Part shown: one piece after another, positions 57,121 to 64,000 of the stretch
Layout of the letters: each line of letters opens with the position of its first letter
How positions within the stretch are numbered: position 1 is the stretch's first letter
Origin: Datura wrightii
Taxonomy: Eukaryota; Streptophyta; Magnoliopsida; Solanales; Solanaceae
Assembly (NCBI GenBank): GCA_035772735.1
Contig: JASDFA010000007.1
Span: forward strand, 87,567,501-87,631,500
DNA length: 64,000 nt
Direction of reading: 5' to 3'
The notes under the pieces: model-generated
The model's input: the letters and a program-made list of their open reading frames with translations, nothing else
Told to the model about the DNA's origin: nothing
The model's database searches: none
Program-made: the position numbers and the translations under genes

Positions 57121-58943
57121 ATTAAACATGTTCAATGACAAAAATCTTGCTTTGTATGAACTGATAGAACTCAGCGATTCCTCAAACTCACCAAAAATGG
57201 GTTAAGGAAGATGATCACTAGGTTGTTAGATTCTATTGAATGGATAGGAATCTGGAATGCCAACCACTAAACTTGATTGCTAAAAAACTGAGCTGCGGGG
57301 TTTATATTGGGGGTGAACTGGATAGGTCTAAATAATAGACATTGATAGCCTAAAATGGGGAAGTCTGAGTAGCTACAGGTATGTCCCTTTCCCTTGTTCT
57401 TACAGTCTATGCCTCGAGGACGAAGCATATTTTTAAAAGGGGTGTACTTGTAGTTTTTTAGGTATCTTGCTTGTTAGAGGAGTTTTCTTGTCGTGTTTCT
57501 TTTAGCTCGGACATGCTATCTAGTAAAACGAAATGTTTAGGTTTTTTTTGTTATTCTTTTAATTAAACGTAGCTAGAGCTGGCATGTTTAGGTTGTTTTT
57601 ATTATTCGTTTAATTATATGTAGCTTAGGATTACTTTACAGCCAATAAATTCACTAGTTTGATTTTTTTGAAAAAAATTGACCCTGTTTAAAATATTTTA
57701 TGTTAGCTATGTGGTTAATTGCAATAGCATGACTTCTGTGGATCTTTGTATGACATTTATATTATTAGCATGTGTAGTTTTAGTTTAGCCGTGCATGAAT
57801 TTGATAGGTAGATTGAATGCAAATCTATACCATGAGTGAGTGAGGATTCATACTTAGTTCAATAATGTGTTGAGGATCTAGAACTTGCCCGGTTGGTCTT
57901 TACATAGGTTTTAAGATAGTTGGTTAGGAAATGCTCATAGGCCATTTTTTTATTAGCCACTTTGGCTTAAATTACTCAACCAAATAAAAATGAATCCCTT
58001 GATCTAGATTTTGAGCCTAATATTGATCACTTTTATTTTATTAACCCTTCACCTTTTCCATTATTTATAATGAACATGTTTGGCCCTTGTCCCTCCTTGG
58101 ACATTGCAAACTTCAACTCAAGCAAAATGCCTAAGTAAAGGGTGGCTATAGTAGGGGTGTGTAGATTATGGGAAGGTGGAAAAGAAAGGAAAAAAAATTA
58201 AAGAAGGGTGAGATGTGGTGTGAAAAGTAAAGGAAGAAAAAAAGCTAAGAAAGAAATATGAAAAGAAAAAAAAATAAAAGAGAAAAAAAATGAAAAAGAT
58301 GAGAAAAACATGCTAGACCCATATATTGCATTTAAACGGAGAAAAGGGAGGAAAAGTTGAAAAAGTGAAAAGTAAAGCCACGAGTATGTAGTGCCAAGGA
58401 GGGTTTTGTCACTAAACTTCATATCTACCATACCTAGACCGAAGGGTACATTACAAGCCGAGCAAATTCCTATAGTGATCCTAGATTAACTGTCCGAAAA
58501 GCCAAAGTAGAGAAAATACGGGCAAGCCTATGGTATCTGATGTGCAGTATTTGGAACTTTTATTTTTGTTAGAGTGAGAGTATCATTTGATTAGTCCCAT
58601 GTTTCATAATTTTATATATCTGTGAGTGTTGGGGACTTAATTTGCTGTGAGGGTACCTGATTTGTGCTATATTTTACCCATTTTCTGTGTGAATAGCATT
58701 AATGATAGCTCACTTCTCTGGTAATAGTTGGATTCCATATCTTGATCCCTATATGTCATTGGTTGTGGTTATATGTGCGCATAATTGACTTAGTTTGAAC
58801 AGAAAAGGGTCAATAGCTATAATAGTTTAGAGTGCAAATTTTGTTGTGTTGGCTGTTGGTATTCTGAGTTTGCTTTCTAGTTAAGCATCGTTTTCAGTTT
58901 TATGTTCTTTGCCTGAGGACATACAAAAGTCTTAAGTTGATGT
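57121..58943 (+). other. Ath-I 3' region
   Basis: Collinear with 50270-52056. GGGA-type hairpin at 57409-57428 (ATGCCTCG, loop AGGA, CGAAGCAT), followed by AAAAGGGGTGTAC. No coding sequence. Confidence 0.6.
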
Positions 58944-60230
58944 TGTTGTTGTGCTGTAAGTTTACAACACTTTTGATGCTTAAAATAGAGGAAATACGCA
59001 TGGACGTAGGTGTGTTTATATGGATATGAGACACTTTTACTTTGTTTTCATGGAAAATAGATATTGGAGTTGAATTATGCAAAAGATGGAGAAACTTGCA
59101 GAAAAGTGGATAAGTACCGACCTCAGTACGAGCCGTATCGTCCTGGTATGAGCCATAACAAGAGTCGTGGAATTGTCCATGATAAAAGTGTTGAGGAAAA
59201 AGCAACTTATGGCTCATGGTACGAGCTGTATCATAGCAGTCGTAAAAAACATCAGAAGATTTTCACAGGCCAAGTCTCCTGGTATGGATAGTAACCACGA
59301 ATCGCGAGTTCTACCTAAAACCTGTACGAAGGAGCCATGGAAAAGTTCAAAAGAAGTGAAGACTGGCATGTCGCAAGGTATGAGAAGGAGTCACGGGTTG
59401 TAGAACTGAGGTACGAGTTGTACCAAGCCATTTACGACAAAAGTTCAAAAGATTGCTAGAAGTATCAGTGTCAAACCACGACTGATTGTATGACTCATTG
59501 GTTCATGGAATTAGCTATACCATTTCCCAACACTTAGCCAGATTCAAAAGATACCATCCAATGTAAGAGTCAAGGAACGACCCGTACAATTTTGTTACGG
59601 GTCGTAGGTGAACTCGACGGTAGTTCTAGTGGTTTTCCTGTTTACTTAGGAAAAAGGTTCTAAATATTTGTATAAATAATTTTTAGGCTATTTTTAGTCA
59701 GAACAAGTCTAAGAACATGACATACATTGAGAAAAAGTTGTTAACTTTCTATTCAAGTCTTGGAGATTTTCTTGCTTTGATTTCCTCATTGTTTTTGAAT
59801 CATTCTTCATAAATTCTTGCAATAATCAAGTGGGTTTTCTTCCAATCATCTTTGTAAGTATTAAATTATGTATTTTTCTATAAATGCTTATAATTCTATT
59901 GCAATCATGAGAGGCTAAAACCTTCATAACTAGAATTGTGGGAACCATGGTGAATTAATAAACTAGGGTTGCAAAAGTGATCCGAAACCAATGCTAAACA
60001 CTTGTATTATATTCTCTTCATCTTTATTGTTTCTTAACGGAGTGCAACATTAGGACTTGCCAAATTTTTTATTTGCTTGAACCTAGAGAAGTAGAGATTA
60101 ATTATAACAATGCTTTGATCTTTATGGGTCATTGTATGACTTGAGTTGCGGTCGCAGGATAGTTAATTTGGGATAAATTGATAACGGTTGAAGTGAAATC
60201 GCTCATGAGACCTAACCGGTGATTGACTAT
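58944..60230 (+). mobile_element. Ath-I 3' LTR, first part
   Basis: TGTTGTTGTGCTGTAAG on. Interrupted at 60230 by Tek-J, with target copy ACTAT (60226-60230). Confidence 0.8.
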
Positions 60231-62418
60231 TGTCATGACCCGAACTTAGGCTCGGACTGAGAGATGGGACAAGGAACCCCAAGCTACTCCAAGTGAACCT
60301 ATGGCATGAACATGACATCTAATGCTCAACATAATAATGCGAAAATCCTATATATATAAAATAGCGGAAGCCTGTATGTTCAAGCCTATATCATGAATGA
60401 TACAACATAGTGTATGCAGTCAGTACTTGGAATGTAATGAGTATACAAGGTAAGTAAAACCGCTAAGTAAGTCAAAATCAGAAATGAATTATTCATTAGA
60501 ATCGCCATTAGAAATCTAGTAGTAGTATTTTTTTTTGAATTATTTCAATTGAATTTATTTCGATTATTTTAGTTTAGGTTATTTAGTATTTCGAATTTTA
60601 TTTAGAATTTTCTATTTTTATTTAGAAATTTGTAAATAAAAAAAAGTAATAAATACAAAAAATCAAAATAATAAGGAAGAATGCACATCATAAAACATTT
60701 CATCATAAGATTCTAGAGTAGGGATTTCATTCTATTATCTTAAAGCATGATTTAAATATAACTGAATATTATAACTGAATCGAACGATCCGAAGCTGAAA
60801 CTGATTATTCATAAGTAAAACTGAACATTGGGTCAAACTTTCTAAAAATATAATATCATGACTGATGAACATGCATAACTGAAATCATGAGGAATAATGG
60901 AAGACTCGTCATATAACCAACATTAGCACAATAGAGCTTACGTGGTCCCGACTATTACACTCAAGTGGGTAGAGCTGTCCAAAGCCTTGCCAGGGCTAAA
61001 GACGCTACCATGATATTGATATCAAGCTGAAGGCCCCTTGGGGCAGGAGAAGCTCACAGGGGAGGTCCCAAATAATCTGATCATACCTACGTTGGCACGT
61101 AGTTCTGAGGCACAGAGTCGACTGACCCTTAGCCTACTCGGTGCTAGATACTACTCCCAAAAAACATGCATATGCTCTCCATTTGTTTTTCAATGAAGCT
61201 AAACCATCGTCTAGTGATGAACCTGAATCATAATAATACATGTAAAATCTGAAATCATAACATAAGGATCCTTGGCTCAAACCGTATCACAAGCTGAAAA
61301 AGAGTGGGAGTATAAACTCCAAAATCCATGTGGTAAGCTAATAATATGAAATCATGAAACATACTTGATCATATGGGCTTGCACAAACTTAAACATACTT
61401 TAAATAGACTTTGATAGTCAATACATGAATATATATATGGGTAATTCAAAATCATACTTGCATAATAAACATCTCATCATACTTAGAAACATAGATCATA
61501 ATCTCTTCTTTTCATGAACTTTCACAATTGAGCATCATAGTTTGTAAAACTTTTAAAACATGAATTGTAATTGAAAACATTATAAAACATGCCCTTGAAT
61601 CATAATTCAATATTAGAAACATGAATAGATTATACCTATGATAGATACTTAGAGAATTCATAAGTTGGGTTAAAGCCCCATAGATTCATCAACTAGAATT
61701 TTCATGAATTTGAGAAGGAATTGGGCATGAGAGTGGATGGATACACCCGTTCATAACCCTACATACCTGGGTACTTTTGATTTTGTCAACCTCCTTGAAT
61801 GCCCAAATGAAATTGGAGAAGACTTGATGAATTTCTAAGCTTGATCACACTTAGGAACTTCTAGGCTTGCGTGCATGGAGAGAGATAAGTTTAGAATGAG
61901 CTAAACCCTCTTAAAAAACACTTATCTAAGCTTAAAAAGACGTAGTTTAGGTCTTAGAAACTTAGGAATTATGGAAAAGCCCTTAATAAATTCGCAGGAA
62001 AAAGCATACTGCCAATCCTAATGAGGGACTAGACGACTCATCACCCATGTCCACGAATTGCCAACACTAGAAGCTTACCTCTACTAGTAACCATGAGGGA
62101 TACCACGACTCATGGTATACCTGAAAACTCGTGGTTACTAGTCGTTGGGAGCACTGTCAATCCCTTCAACACCAAGTCAAGCTCCCGACCATGGTCAACC
62201 TAACAACTCGTGGCCCTGACCACGAATTGTGTCTTCTCCCGTGGTCAACCCCCAAACCACCATTTGTTAGCCAATTTCCCTTCACTCCACAAGTCACCTA
62301 ACGACTTGTGGTGCACCTTACGGGTCACTGGATGACTCGTCTTGTGACCTGGTGCAGCAATTTTTATTTTCTCTGTTTCAACCCTTGGGTCTTATCTTAG
62401 GGATTTTGGGGTATTACA
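60231..62418 (-). mobile_element. Tek-J solo chromovirus LTR, minus strand (2188 bp)
   Basis: Plus strand TGTCATGACCCGAAC ... GGGGTATTACA. Flanks are ACTAT (left) and AGTAT (62419-62423). Uninterrupted copies of the host LTR read 'gattgagtatagtcatcc', so this is a clean insertion with one later change. There is no internal sequence: a solo LTR left by LTR-LTR recombination. Confidence 0.88.
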
Positions 62419-62775
62419 AGTATAGTCATCCAATAAGGACGAACCGGTCATTGGGATGAAACCAAGTTATCAAGTTCTAAAAACAAGCATTGGGATTGAT
62501 CATAAGTGTAAAACTCGAAGTATTTATGAATCCATGGGGAACACTTACCTTAGTTAATTGCATAATATTGATAAACAACAATCAATTCTCAATATTGTCA
62601 TATAATTGCTTTTATAAAACCCCCCTTGTGAAGATAACACACTTGAAAGTTTAAACACAAGTGTTATTCTATATCTTGACCATAATCCCTGTGGGATTGA
62701 CCCCAACCTTTTTGAATTCTTTATTGACAATGCCTGCTTCATACTTCTACAAGAGTGTGTGTTTGAGCGTTATCA
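62419..62775 (+). mobile_element. Ath-I 3' LTR, second part
   Basis: agtatagtcatccaataagg ... GAGCGTTATCA. Continues 58944-60230. Confidence 0.8.
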
Positions 62776-64000
62776 GCTGGCTGACTGCAAATACTCACTG
62801 TGCTGAAGTGGAACATCTACTGGGGGACCGTGGATTAGAACTAAAAAACTGCCAGTGCCAACGCCAGACTGCTCCAGAACTCACTAGCCACCAGATGCGG
62901 TAGATCGGCGGACCACAAATCAGCACCAGAGAAACGACAGTGACTCGCTAGTGATGGCCATCAGAAAAGGGCAAAAGTGTTATGCTCAGAAAAAGAGGAC
63001 CATTTGTACCCTACTTTGATGGCCGACAGAAAACCGCAAAAGTGCTTTGCTCAGAAAAAGAGGATTATTTGTACCCTACTTATGTACCTTCCTAGAAAAG
63101 GAGACTAAATATTCCATTCTAAAGAGAGTAGAAAGTAGAGAGTGGTAGAGAAAGAGTTTTTGAATTGAATTGTAGAGAGAGAAATCTTCTTTTTCTTTTT
63201 TGAAAAGGTAGAAAAAAACTCCACTGGAGACCAAAACCTTGTGCTTGAATTTTCTTACTCATCCTATTGAATGGATATTGAATTATTACTTAATGCAATG
63301 TCTTCTTCTACTTACACGAGTGGCTAAATTCCTTGCTAAGGGTGTGTGCATGATTGGGGTTGATTTGGATTGGGTATTTTTTAATTGATCTTAGATTTAC
63401 TCAATTGGTATAATTCTAGTGTTTCCTCTGAGTTTTAATCTAGATACTCGTAGTTGCACATGAGGGTTCTATTTACTTACTCTAATTTTTCTTGAAAAAT
63501 GGATTTCGAGTATGGGTGAGGAAACACTAGTGGGTAATTGGGTGTTGATCATGTAGGGTTGGGCTACAGATAGCCAAAACCCATTGTCACACACCCATTG
63601 AGAATGAAAGCTAGAAATAGTTTGATTCTTAACCAAGTTGTTGTGGTTGTTGTGAAAAGGACTTTGGAGTTTGAGAAAACTTGAGGCATAAGGCACCTAA
63701 TTAGTTGAAAAACGTTGGGGTTACACCTCGTCCACAACTAATTATACTATTGAGTAACGCAAAGAGCTGTTAGTAATTCCAATCCGATGATGCCCCATCA
63801 ATGTCACACCCCTAGTATTCTCTCCTTTTGTATTTTCTATGCTTTGTCACTATTTTCGTGTGTGAACTTGCAGTTCAATTGACAAGTTGTGATTCCCCCA
63901 ATCTTTACCTTATTGTTTTTGAGACATTAATGCAAGTTACTTCAATTCGATAGACAACACTTGCGTGATCAACTACTATTCCCTGTGGGATTCTTCCCGA
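62776..64000 (+). mobile_element. Ath-F2 LTR, continuation to window end
   Basis: It has no similarity to the Ath-H family and resembles the Ath-F1 LTR in layout, ending in 'ccctgtgggattcttcccga' at the window edge. A 45-bp phrase (ggccatcagaaaagggcaaa...) is repeated at 62954 and 63020. No gene. Confidence 0.55.

Overview
The window is a plant repeat landscape. I found no host gene, no rRNA or tRNA gene and no CRISPR array. Everything I can name is retrotransposon-derived: Athila/Tat-like Ty3/gypsy elements with tRNA-Asp-type primer sites, Tekay/Del-like chromoviruses with an initiator-tRNA-Met primer site, and one L1-type LINE. The Gag, protease and LTR styles suggest an asterid dicot, probably Solanaceae, with a large repeat-rich genome. 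That assignment is inference.

Layout. (1) 1-4972: a chromovirus LTR (Tek-1) split by an Athila remnant (Ath-1: integrase end, 3' UTR, 3' LTR). (2) 4973-6696: 5' LTR and gag leader of a minus-strand element (Ath-F1). (3) 6697-38467: one minus-strand LINE in three pieces (7030-7342, 26318-27849, 37773-38467). It is split by Ath-C (plus strand, 7343-26317) and Ath-D (minus strand, 27850-37767). Ath-B (minus strand, 7850-16745) sits inside the 5' LTR of Ath-C. (4) 38468-44958: two chromoviruses, Tek-E (minus; 3' LTR and pol tail) and Tek-G (plus; LTR, PBS, gag). (5) 44959-64000: an Athila/Tat-type LTR (Ath-F2) interrupted by a tandem LTR-internal-LTR-internal-LTR array (Ath-H and Ath-I, 45158-62775). 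The last LTR of that array carries a solo chromovirus LTR (Tek-J, 60231-62418).

The most interesting signal is a shared non-autonomous design. Ath-B, Ath-C and Ath-D have gag and an aspartic protease but no reverse transcriptase, RNase H or integrase. Instead they carry a separate ORF2 of about 400 codons, resembling the family annotated as 'putative plant transposon protein'. Upstream of ORF2 in each family lies a block that repeats that family's own U3 motifs, then a TATA-like box in most copies (TATTTAAAT in Ath-C, Ath-H and Ath-I), a short leader and a 663-722 bp intron with GT and AG ends just before the ORF2 start. Ath-H and Ath-I keep the promoter-like block and have lost ORF2. Downstream of ORF2, or of integrase in Ath-1, a hairpin with an 8-bp stem and a GGGA-type loop is followed by a polypurine-like tract. 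The stem sequence differs between families while pairing is kept. Together this looks like a mobile cassette with its own LTR-derived promoter and a conserved 3' RNA element. All copies here are broken by stop codons, mostly TAG, so they are relics or non-autonomous passengers.
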